From the NCBI RefSeq assembly GCF_018812025.1, contig NC_063061.1:4068001-4132000 (forward strand): a stretch of DNA of 64,000 nt, given 5' to 3'. The stretch's first letter is position 1. Each line of letters starts with the position of its first letter. The notes beneath the pieces are model-generated. The model saw only the letters and a program-made list of their open reading frames with translations, made no database searches and was not told the DNA's origin. Positions 1 through 12,100 of this stretch are shown here, piece after piece. Made by a program: the position numbers and the translations under genes. This stretch comes from Megalobrama amblycephala (taxonomy: Eukaryota; Chordata; Actinopteri; Cypriniformes; Xenocyprididae).

Positions 1-38
1 ATGTTTTAACAGTGATGATTGTTCTCAGTGTTACTTAC

Positions 39-110
39 ACAGCTGATCTGGTTGCTGTAACCACAGGCAGCATCTTCTGAAGAACTTCATCTGCTGTGTT
101 TACTGCGTCA
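39..110 (-). CDS. Small exon encoding the end of the NACHT region
   Basis: The acceptor ACTCAAATAG lies after a good branch-point-like TACTAAT, and the donor is GTAAGT at 38-33. The 72 bases encode [20 protein letters not shown] plus RSA and two leftover bases. The segment [13 protein letters not shown] resembles the last residues of the NACHT exon in related fish NLRs, just before the leucine-rich repeats. Frame and phase fit the exon at 1733-3457. This arrangement suggests that what is normally one exon is here split by a 1.6-kb intron. Confidence 0.65.
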
Positions 111-3100
111 CTATTTGAGTAAAAAACAATTAGTAATGCTAATAATAATATAAGTAAATAATGCATTACATTCCTTGCTAAATATCCTTGTATATTTTTT
201 TAATTAAACACTGCTTTATAAAGGACATGTGAAAACGTTTTTTAGTATCTAACTGTAGAAGCTACTTGTCACGATCACCATCTGTTCCTGTTACAATCCT
301 GTCAGTTCCCGGACTACATTTCCCATCATCCCCCCTGTCAATCACATGCACTCACTCCACCAATCACCTGTTGCCACATACAGCCATGCACACTCCACAC
401 TAATCACCACACCCAGCTGATACGCATTACCTGGACTATAAAGGACTCATACACACACCACCTCACTGCGAAGTCTTGATTCCTAGTGACAATTCTGAGC
501 GTTTCCGTGTATCCTGTCTGCCTGTGTCTGATCTTGCCTGTTCCTGTTTATTGACCCGTTGCTGCCTGTCCTGACCCTTGCCTTGTATACTGTTCTGTGA
601 ATGATATCCGCCTGCCTCGATCTACTGCCTGTACCCTGACTACGATTCTGCCTGTCCCTTGCTGTTCCTGTTTGCCCCTGATCGACCCAGCCTGTACTAC
701 TATGCTCACTGTAAATAAAAGGTTGCAAATGGATCTCTGCCTGAGTCCCGCTCCGTTACACTACTAAACACATTCAGCAACACAGATTTGTTTTTTCTTT
801 TTCTTGTCAATGTTGCAGGTCTTCATTAGTCTTCATTTACACTACAACACTTAGTGCACAGATCTATTTTGACATCAGATTTTTTTGTCCCGTCCGTTGC
901 TATAGTTATCACTGTGTCAATCATCCTCCAATTCCAGGATTCTCCCACATATTGATATTGGGAGCTTCTCAAACAGAAGGCTGCATCATAGTGAGGTTGT
1001 GTCTTTCCTAGTCCAGTTCTTCTGAGGCTTGTAGACTCGAGTCCTCCTCAGCATTAAACACTAGAATGAGACGCTCTAGTAAGTGTGCATGGCTACGTCA
1101 CACATGTTCTGCCCTCATGAACACGGCACCAAAATACTATTAAACGTAATTTTGGAAACATACTTTGTATTAAAAATCTTTATATTAACTGGCTTGTTTA
1201 TTAATGCAGTACAGTGAATGACAGCCGTCTGTGTCTCCCAGTGGATTACATTATTGTCAGTTTAGTGTTCAGTGATTAATTTACACCAAAACAAAAGATC
1301 ACATGTATGAGTTAATCTCAGAAAACATTATTTTTGTCTTACATTTCATAATGAACTCATAAGCTCAGTGCCGACTCGTTTTTCATCAGCTCTTTTTCCT
1401 GAATTGGAATGTGTGCAAAGGATTGTGGGAGATTGAAGGACATGAAGGATACGCTTGATGCATCCTTCAAAATGAGCTGAATTAAGGACATGAAACGAAG
1501 TCTGCCTTCAAAGGATCCTTCAAATTGAGACGGTCTTCAGAAGCGCTTTATGACGTGTCAGTCGAGATATGCAGCCTTACTAGGACACAGCCTCCATTTG
1601 AGAAGCACCCGCAAATTATGTACAATATCCCAGAAATCAGTCTGTGCCCCGTGATTTAAACACCTCTGATCTCTTTGTTTCTCTTTGTTCATAATGTTTT
1701 AGACTGTAATGATTGAACTCAGTGTTACTTACTGATCATTTCTGCCTCCAATTAATCTGTTCAGGTCAAACACCTTCATTGTCTTCTCTGAGGTCAACAA
1801 CACAAAAACTACAGCTGACCACTGAGATGAGGAGAGTTTCACATCACGTAATCCTCCATAAGTATGAGGTTGAGCTTCGTTCACTAGTGAAAGATCACCC
1901 AGTTCATTCAGACAGTGAAACAGATTGATGTATTTATCTGGAGAGGGATTCTCACTGATCTTCTCTTTAATATAGTCAACTGTTTTCTCATTGTTGTGAG
2001 ATCTGTTTCCTGTCTGTGTCATTAGTTCTTGTAAGAGACTCTGATTAGACTCCACTGACAGACCCAGAAGGAAACGAAGGAAAAGGTCCAGATGCCCATT
2101 TTTACTGTCTAAAGCCTCATCCACAGCTCTCTGATGGAGATCAGATAGTGAAACTTTGTCTCCATTAGTTGGTTTGGTAATCTGGTCAAACACATTGATG
2201 TTCTTGTTTATGAAGGAGAGATGCACATATAGAGCTGCTAGATGTTCCTGAATGCTCAGATGAACAAAGCAGAAGACTTTCCCCTGATACAAGCCCAACT
2301 CCTCTCTGAAGATCTGAGAGCACAATCCTGAGTACACTGATGCTTCTGTCACATCAATGCCACACTCTCTCAGGTCTTCCTCATAGAAGATCAGGTTTCC
2401 TTTCACAAGCTGCTGATAAGCCACTTTCCCCAGTTTGAGGATCATGTCTTCATCTTTCACGTTCTTCTCATAGTCCTTCTCATGTTTGATGTTGGTCTGA
2501 ATGATCAGGAAGTGTGTGTACATTTGAGTGAGAGTCTTGGGGAGCTTTCTTTTCCATGATTTCCTCAACATCTTCTCTAGAACAGCAGCTGAGATCCAGC
2601 AGAACACTGGGATGTGACACATAATAAAGAGGCTCCTTGATGACTTCAGGTGTGAGATGATCCTGTCAGCCAGACTCTGATCACTGATTCTCTTCCTGAA
2701 GTATTCCTCCTTCTGTGGGTCACTGAATCCTCGTACCTCTGTCACTCGATGGACACACTCAGAGGGGACGAGATCAGCTGCTGCTGGTCTGGAGGTGATC
2801 CAGATGAGAGCAGAGGGAAGCAGATTCCCCACAATGAGGTTCATCAGCAGCTCGTCCACTGAGGCTGATTCAGTCACATCACACAACCTCACATCGCTCT
2901 GAAAATCCAGAGACAGACGACACTCATCCAGACCATCAAAGATGAACAACACTTTATATTTGTCACTGGATATTTCCATTTCTTTTGTTTCAGGGAAAAA
3001 GACATGAAGAAGATCTGAAAGACTGAGTGTTTTGTCTTTCATCAAGTTGAGCTCTCTGAAAGGAAGTGGAAATATGAGCTGGACGTCCTGATTCTCTTTC

Positions 3101-6100
3101 CCTTCAGCCCAGTCCAGGATGAACTTCTGCACAGAGACTGTTTTTCCAATGCCAGCGACTCCCTTTGTCAGCACAGTTCTGATGGGTTTGTCTTGTCCAG
3201 GTAAAGGTCTAAAGATATCACTGCATTTGATCGGTGTGTCCTCTGTTTCTGCTCTCCTGGACTGTGTCTCAATCTGTCTCACCTCATGCTCATTACTGAT
3301 CTCTCCACTTTCACTCTCTGTGATGTAGAGCTCTGTGTAGATCTCATTCAGGAGTGTTGGGTTTCCCTGCTTTGATATTCCCTCATACAAACACTCAAAC
3401 TTCTTCCTCAGATTTGATCTCAATGTGTTGAGGACTTCAGCAGGTTTAGAGTCATGGCTGTAAGATTAAAATATCACATTATTACACAAGTTAAAGTAAA
3501 CAGCCATAAATCACAAAAACTGATTTTTTGTTTCCTGCATTAGGGTTTCAAAGATCATCATTAGGTTTCAAATGTTTCAGTGATTAATCATATGTTTGAG
3601 TGATGTGTGATGTGATGAGCACCTAAAATTAAACAATAAAAGTCCTACATTTTACCTGAAACCAGGATTCATGCTTTCATTAAAGTCTTGTGGTTGAATC
3701 ACAGTTTTGTTTTTAACTGGTCTGGACTGAAGATTTGACCTTAAATCAGAATGAAGAGGGTAAAGAATCAGACACACTGATATTGATGTAATTGTGTCAT
3801 TAACTGAGTAACAGAGCAACAGCTTTTACAGTGTGTGAATGTGTTACAGTTTTTCTCAATTGCTTTGGCACATTTTTTGAAACATGTTTAACATTCTTCA
3901 GATGTCAAGTTCAATTGTCAACAACAATCACAACTCTATTGCATGTCTGCAAATGCAGTAACTCACCCAAAACATTTAATTCATGCTTCAAAACCTAGTT
4001 ATTTTATCAGTAAATGCCACCAAAATAAAAAGTGCCTTTGTCATTGTGTGAGCCGCTCTGGTCAAAATGTTGTTTCAACATTTTTTTTTTAACATAACGA
4101 ATATTTTTATAGACAAATTTCATGTTTTTTTTTTCAATTTTTTTGTTGACTGACTGCTTTCTGTACTATTCAAGAAAATCAGTTTTGTCTAGCTTACATG
4201 TAACAGATTTTCTACAGAAATAAATGTACTGTATAAATACAAATACATTTAAACAGTGCTGCTGTAGCTGATGTTTAGGTTCAAAATGGTAGTGATATAC
4301 AGTATATATACAAACTTTGCAAACTTTGATTTCTGTTTCATTACAACAACAGGCCATTTGCCAATTTAGCAGACATTACAATCATTCCATGTCATAAATA
4401 TTTATGAATATACGTGCATGTCTGACAGATTTTAAAAACGGTATGGATCATTTTGCATGTGATCACTGCGCATTACTTTACGGAGAGCTTATGACCTACT
4501 AACTACATTCTGCCTTAAGAACAAATAATGCACAGAATAAAGTACAGAGTTAGTTACAAACTAGATAGCAGTTCCTAAGCCTCTAGTGTGGACTTTACGT
4601 TTCAATTTAAGTAAGAACTTACGAATGGCTGGAGCGACCCTTCCCAAGAAACTAACTGTTCAGAGATCTGAAATTATTGTTTTGAGAACAAATGGTCCAA
4701 TTCGAGAATTGAGTCAAAGCGATCGAGAAAAATGAACAATACAATATATAGAGCTTTGCACAAGGGAGCAATGATAATCATTAATAGACTGAAACTTGCA
4801 GGAATTTTGGTTCAAATCCAGATCATTAAATGGCTGTATATTAATAACAATTTCACAAAAATCAAATACTATAAGCATAACTTTTGTATAAATGATATAC
4901 CTGAGATCAGGCCGTTTGTCTCCACTCTTTAACTCTGGTGGCTTCTCCATAGAGCAGTTACTCTTCACAGACACACAGCTGGACTCTGGGTTTGAGCTCT
5001 TCTGCTGGACTGAACTGGTTTTAAAACTAAGAAAAATAAAAAGCATACAGACTTACAGATATATGTTGTGCACTTTTACTGGAATCTTCTGTCTTAGGAA
5101 AGACCAGGGAGTGTTGCAACACTTTAGCTTTGATGTCTGTAACTCAGTGTTTTGCCTCAAACTTACCCACTCCCGGGGTAAGTTGTAACAGTACAGAAGA
5201 CTGTGTAAACTGTGTGCAGTAATTAATTGTAGTTTTCAAACTTTTTTATATATAATTTTGTGTCCCTCCCCTACCACACTCCCACTTTAAATCAAAACTG
5301 TTAATATTAGGAATTCAAAACAAACAAATTGAAAACAACTATAGAATTATAATATTATGTCACATGACTCTTTTCAATGGCACAATGGCGGCTCAACTTT
5401 AAGAGACCAATGTTTTATTGACCTTTAAAGATGGTGGAAAGAGCAAAAGCTTGAGTTATCATTTCGTCTGTGTCCATTGCAAATCATGCCGTTTTTACTT
5501 CCTTTTCAGCCTAAGCTTTTCCGGGTCAGTATGTCTACCTTGGGTTGTTTCGTCAAGTGTATAGTGTAAAGGCAGATATCGGATATGAGTCGCTTTTTAA
5601 AGATGATGTAAGCTGGTCGTCAACAAATCAGATACAGTCAACAAAATGTAATTGGGCATCAAGAGTAAATACGGTCTAATAGTTTAAACTGAAACACATT
5701 ATGACAGCAGTAAAGGAGAGGGAAAGGAACGTGCACTGGATTTATAACATAAGACAAAACCAGAGCATCACTACAAAACAGAATGCGGCACAATTTTATC
5801 TCGATTATCATGTTTTCATAATCAGTGAAAGCCTAAATCGAAAATAAAATGATTAATTGCAGAGCTCTAACCCCAAACGTGTGTGTGTATGTGTGTGTGT
5901 GTGTGTGTGTATATATTAGTCACTCAAACAGTTACAACAAATTTATATTTTCCCATATTGAAAGTAGTTTTATAACACTCTCCATCTGGTCATACATGAT
6001 ATTTCTATTTGTCCTCTTTTTGAAGATGTAAGACTAATGCAGATATTTAAACAAGATAACAAGCGGATTCAGATGATACCAGGTCTGTCATTTAACATTG

Positions 6101-9100
6101 ACTCAAATCGAAAGTTCTTCTTGTTGACCAGTTGTAGCTTTGAAAGCCAGAGCGAGGAGCTTGTTGTGGCATTGAGTTCTTGCAGGTGTTCTGGACTGTT
6201 TGGTGCCACAAGTAGCTTTTGTTAGAGTTTACGTATTTTCATGAGTTCACACTTGCATATAATCAGATAGAGTAAAGGTTATGTGCTCCGAGCTCTGAAT
6301 TTGGCCCGAACCCTGAGTGCTCCCATTTTGGGATAGGAATAGTTAGGAGTGAGGAGATGGGGTGGAGGAGGGATTCTGGAAACTGTGGTGGGACAGAGGT
6401 AATTCTGCTGAATATATACCTTCTGCTGCGCTAATTGAGTTGATTAACTGAACATGCTCCTCCTTTGTTAATAAAACATCATTAATTTGTTCTCTCTGGT
6501 GACTCAAGAATTGCACTTCCTTATTTAACAGATACTGGGCCTCATTTATCAATCTAACGTAGAAATTAGCGCAGATCAGAGTGCAGAAATCCTCTTACAA
6601 CAGGGTTCACGTGTGATTCATGAAACATTCGCATGCTGCCAATCACACTGAATGACTGATCGTACGTTGATGCATGTGGCGGCGGAAAACAATCCTCATT
6701 TAAATATCATGGCCCAAATGTCAGAAGCAATTCTTCACCAGATTTACTGCTGCACGCAAGTCACGCTGACTCAAAAACACAAACTAAGATTTGATCGTAG
6801 CCATCACTCACGTTTATCACGTTCTCTTGCCCCAGATAATGCCACTGTTTTTGGTCAATGATCATTGTTAACCATTGGTGCTGCTGTGAATGTAGTTGAA
6901 GATTTATAGGCTTTGATTTCTTTAGAATTTTAGATTTATTTTAAGCAAATTTGTAGGGAGGTGGGTGCCTTTTTTGTTTGAAATTGCTTTTCTCCTGGTT
7001 ATTTGTAGTCAGGAAGATAGGCAAGTTCATTTGTTATTTATTTTCTTTTTGGTTATGTATAGGTAAGTTATGATTAAACCTGAGTTAGAAATGTTTTGTT
7101 TGTTATGTTGGCCTTTGCCCCCTCCTGAAGCTTATGTTTTTCCCCTTATCTTTTACATTTGATGTAATAAATATCATCTAAGAATCATTGGTTTTGGATG
7201 TGTGTTGCTGGGGTGGGAGACAAGAGGTTCCTGTGCTCTCTCTCTCCAAAATTTTGTTACTGCCATGCCATTTCCCCTAGACTAAAACGGGCTGGCATGT
7301 AACAAGTGGGGGCTCGTCCTTTCAAGTGAAAGTTTACCGTGGCGTTAATTGTAAGTATCTGCTCATTTTCTTTTGTTCTGTTTGGCTGTTTTCTTTTTGG
7401 TAAGAGGAGAAAGCTCCTGTGGTACTGAGAATTATGGAATTTGATTTGATTTCATTTACCCTTTCTCCTACCATAGAAGTTTTTGAGCGCTGCAGGAAGG
7501 CAGATTTGTTGGTAATTGCAGACTTCTTTAATGTTGAGGTTCCTAGGCAGTCTACCAAACAAGTTATTAAAGATCACTTGCGAGAAAAGCTGATTGATGA
7601 TGGAATTTTGCCAGATTACTCTGCCATCAGTGCTGAGGAACAACCTGGGCTTGCAGCAGAAGCTGTGTAAAGTGGGGTTCTTCCTGGTCTGGCGACTGAG
7701 TCTCTGGGTGAGTCTATGTTAGCTGTCAAGTTGAAGGAGTTGGACCTTCTTATAAAAAAGCAGGAGTGTGAGGGTCAAAAGATCAGGCTTCGTGCTATAG
7801 AGGCACAAGCAGGATAGGGATATTAGGATGCGTCAGTTAGATTTGCGTGCTCAGGAATTAAATCAAAAACCAGTTCCTATGCCTCGTTCAAGATTACCCT
7901 CTATGATATCTCCTGCAACTTCACCTACCGCTGTTGTACCTCAAAGTGCTGCTTTGTCTTCTGTCGTTTCACCTGCTGCTATTATACCTCAAAGTACTGA
8001 TAATGCAACTTCTGAGCCTGATTTTGATGTTGGCAAGTATCTTAAACTCGTACCCCCGTTTAGAGAGGCAGAAGTGGATTCGTACTTTGTTGCCTTTGAA
8101 CGGGTGGCTATGAAATTACGGTGGCCAAAAGATGTGTGGGCTCTTTTGTTGCAGTGCAGTCTTTCTGGTAAAGCGCAAGAGGTTTGCTCCGCCTTACCAA
8201 TAGAACAGTCTCTTGACTATGATGTAGTAAAATCTGCCGTTCTACGAGCGTTCGAGTTGGTGCCTGAGGCATACCGACAAAAATTTAGATCACATGTGAA
8301 AACAGCCAGACAGACATTTGTTGAATTTGCGAGGGAGAAGAAAACCCTTTTCGGGAGGTGGTGTCTCTCCAGCAAGATTATGACTCTTGATCAGCTTCAA
8401 GAGTTTATCTTGCTGGAGGACTTTAAAAGTTGTATTTCCGGAAAATGTTGTTGTCCATTTAAATGAGCAGAAAGTTGCGAAAACCTTTCCGACGCCGCCG
8501 GTTTTGGCTGACGAGTTTGTGTTGACTCATCGGAATGTGTTTCCCCCTGCACGTCGTGTTAATGTATCCCCTGCCGTTTGCGAAGTATCTGATAGGGAAG
8601 CGACACGTGTTTTCTCACGCAATGGCAAAGGTGAGGCCCATTTGAGTGTCCATTGTAAAAATGCCTCCGGTGATAAGCAAGCTTGCTTTTATTGTTTTGA
8701 TACCAGTCATTTAATTTCTGACTGTAAAGCATGGAAGCAAAAGAATTCTGCTTCCAAATCTAAAAGTGTTGCACTCGTACACCCCGTGTCTAAAGAGAAT
8801 CATACAACCGCTCCTTCCTATCAGCCTTTCCTCCTGACTGGCTCAGTGTCTCACTCAATTGATTCTGAGTGTAAACCTGTCACCATTTTGAGAGACACTG
8901 GGTCAGTTCAGTCATTTATTTTAGAGGAGTTATTGCCCCGGTCTATTGAGACTTACTCCGGTACAGACGTGCTTATACGTGGAATTGGAATGCAGTGTAT
9001 AAATGTTCCTCTTCATAATGTGTACTTGAAATCGGAACTCGTTACAGGTACTGTAACACTTGGTGTACGTTCTCAGTTACCTGTCGAGGGGGTGGGCGTT

Positions 9101-12100
9101 ATCTTGGGAAATGACCTCGCAGGGGGCGAAGTTTTTCCCTGTCCAATTGTGGTTCGTAACCCTACCATGAGTGAGAAACCCGACTTGGCACGTCAATTTC
9201 CTGCAGCTTTTCCTGCATGTGTTGTGACCCATGCTCAATCGTCTAAATTCAGAGACATGGTAGATCTCTCTGAATCATTTTTTGCGGTACCTGATGAGTT
9301 AGTGGAAGCTGAGATACCAGTAGAGTCAGAACTTCGCCCTAACTGTGAGAGTGCAGTTACATTTCCTTTAAAGATTGGTAAGGAGCAATTGGTTGCTGCA
9401 CAGAAATCAGACCCCTCATTGGTACATTGCATAGAAGTTGCTGTTCCCCTGTGTCAAGTGTCTAATGCTAAGGTAGCTTACTTTTGGGAAGATGCGGTAC
9501 TCATGCGTAAGTGGAGGCGTGAGGCTCATGAGGATTCACAAGAATCGCCCCAAATTGTATTGCCAACTGATTACCGAGGGCAGGTATTGCACTTGGCTCA
9601 CGAACATGTGTTATCAGGACACATGGGTGTCACAAAAACCTTTCGTCGAGTTTCACGGTACTTTTATTGGCCCGGATTAAAATCTGATGTATCTGACTTT
9701 TGTAGATCTTGTCCTGTATGTCAACTGGCGGGAAAGCCCAATAAAAAGATACCAGTCGCACCTCTGCAGCCAATACCGGTTATGAAAGAGCCTTTTGAGC
9801 GCTTGCTTGTTGACTGTGTGGGACCAGTACCCAAATCCAAGTCAGGACACGAATACATTCTAACAATAATGTGTACCGCAACACGTTTCCCAGAGGCGAT
9901 TCCTTTACGCTCGATTAAAGCCAAAGTCGTCATTAAGGAATTAGTGAAGTTCTGCACTACCTTTGGTCTACCCCGTGTTGTACAAACTGACCAAGGGTCA
10001 AACTTTACATCCAAGACATTCACACAGGCTCTTGTTGAGTTGGGGTTAAACATCAACTTTCAAGCGCCTCCCACCCTGAGTCACAGGGGGCGCTTGAAAG
10101 ATTTCATCAAACCCTTAAATCAATGTTGCGCTCCTACTGTATAGCCAATGGGAAAGATTGGGCTGAGGGTCTTCCTTACCTTATGTTTGCTGCCCGTGAA
10201 GCAGAGCAAGAGAGTCTTGGGTTTAGTCCAGCTGATCTTGTTTTCGGCCACACTGTGCGTGGTCCTTTGAAGCTATTAAGTGAACAATTATTAGCGAAAG
10301 ACTCTCTGCCTGTGACAGTAATTGACTATGTTAGCACTATTCGTGAACGATTGCATAAGGCCAGCAAACTTGCTAGAGAACATTTGGTTGCAGCTCAGTT
10401 AAAAATGAAGACCCATTACGATAAAAGAAGTGTGAATCGTAGTTTTCAACCGGGTGACAGTGTCCTTGTCTTCTTACCCGATCCAGGTTCTGTGTTTCGA
10501 GCTAAATTTTCGGGTCCCTATGAAGTCAAAGAAAAGCTCAGTGACACCAATTATGTCATTCATACTCCTAACTACAGACGCAAGACCCGCCTATGCCACA
10601 TAAATATGTTGAAGCGGTTTATTAAACGTGGTGAGAAGCCTGCTTCCTCCTCTGTTTCACCTGTTGCTGTGGTCACTGCTAGTGTAATACCAGAGGATGA
10701 ACCAGTTGAAAAGGGTGTAGAAATCGCAGCTAAACGCCTTCAAAACTCTGTCATATTGAATGACTTGCCGAGCTTTCTTGTACATCTGACAAGAGAACAG
10801 AGTGACCAGATTATTAGGTTGGTTCGTGACTACCCCTCACTCTTTTCTGATGTGCCTGGCAGAACGACCATGTTAGAACATGACATTGATGTAGGTGAAT
10901 CTCAGCCAGTCAAGCAACATCCTTATAGAGTAAACCCTAAGAAGCGTGAGATAATGGGATCTGAGGTTGAGTACATGTTGCAGCATGGACTAGCGGTGCA
11001 TAGTCAGAGTCCATGGAGTTCGCCCTGTTTATTAGTGCCTAAATCTGACGGCTCCTATCGCTTCTGTACTGATTATCGTAAGGTTAACTCCTTAACAAAA
11101 CCTGACTCATTTCCTTTGCCTCGGCTCGAGGACTGTGTTGACAGAGTAGGCTCAGCCAGATATGTCACAAAATTAGACCTGTTAAAGGGTTATTGGCAAG
11201 TGCCCCTAACTCCACGTGCATCTGAGATATCTGCATTTGTCACTCCTGAACACCTTTCTACAATATCAGGTCTTAGCTTTTGGAATGCGAAATGCACCTG
11301 CCACCTTCCAGCGTCTTATGCAGGTGGTCTTGTCAGGAGTGCCGAATTGCAATGCCTATCTAGATGATGTAGTAATTTATTCAAAAACCTGGGAAGATCA
11401 TGTAAAGTCTTTGGAGTTAGTGTTCAGCCGCCTGGCTGCTGCCTCTCTAACCTTGAATCTTGCCAAATGTGAGATAGGTTACCACAGCTGTGGTAACCTA
11501 TCTGGGAAAACAAGTTGGCCAGGGTTGCGTTAAGCCAGTTGAGGCCAAGGTTACTGCCATACTAAAGTTTCCTACACCCCGTAACAAGCATGAACTACGC
11601 AGATTTTTGGGTATGAGTGGGTATTACCGGGGTTTTTGTTGTAATTTTTCTACTGTTGTGTCATCTCTTACTGACCTCCTCAGTACTACCAAGAGTTTTA
11701 AGTGGAGCACCGAGTGTGATAATGCTTTTAAAGCCGCAAAAGATCTCCTTTGCCATGCCCCAGTGTTGTCTGCACCTAATTTTGATTTGCCTTTCAAACT
11801 CCAAATAGATGCCAGTGCTACCGGTGCTGGAGCAGTCCTGCTGCAGGAGGATTCCTGTGGTATCGATCACCCCATCTGCTACTTCTCAAAGAAGTTCTCA
11901 AAATGCCAACAACGCTTATAGCACGATTGAGAAGGAGGCACTTGCCTTGCTTCTAGCTCCCCAGCATTTTGAGGTTTATTTGGGAAGTAGTGCCATGCCT
12001 ATCGATGTGTATACTGACCATAACCCGTTGATCTTTCTCTCCCGCATGTCCAACTCCAATCAACGTTTGATGCGCTGGGCTTTAATTGTCCAGGAGTATA

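Noticed and set aside
483..728. 81-codon open frame on the minus strand
   Set aside because: It lies entirely inside the solo LTR and is low-complexity; no domain.
1713..1928. Plus-strand 71-codon frame opposite the NACHT exon end
   Set aside because: Antisense shadow of the NLR coding exon.
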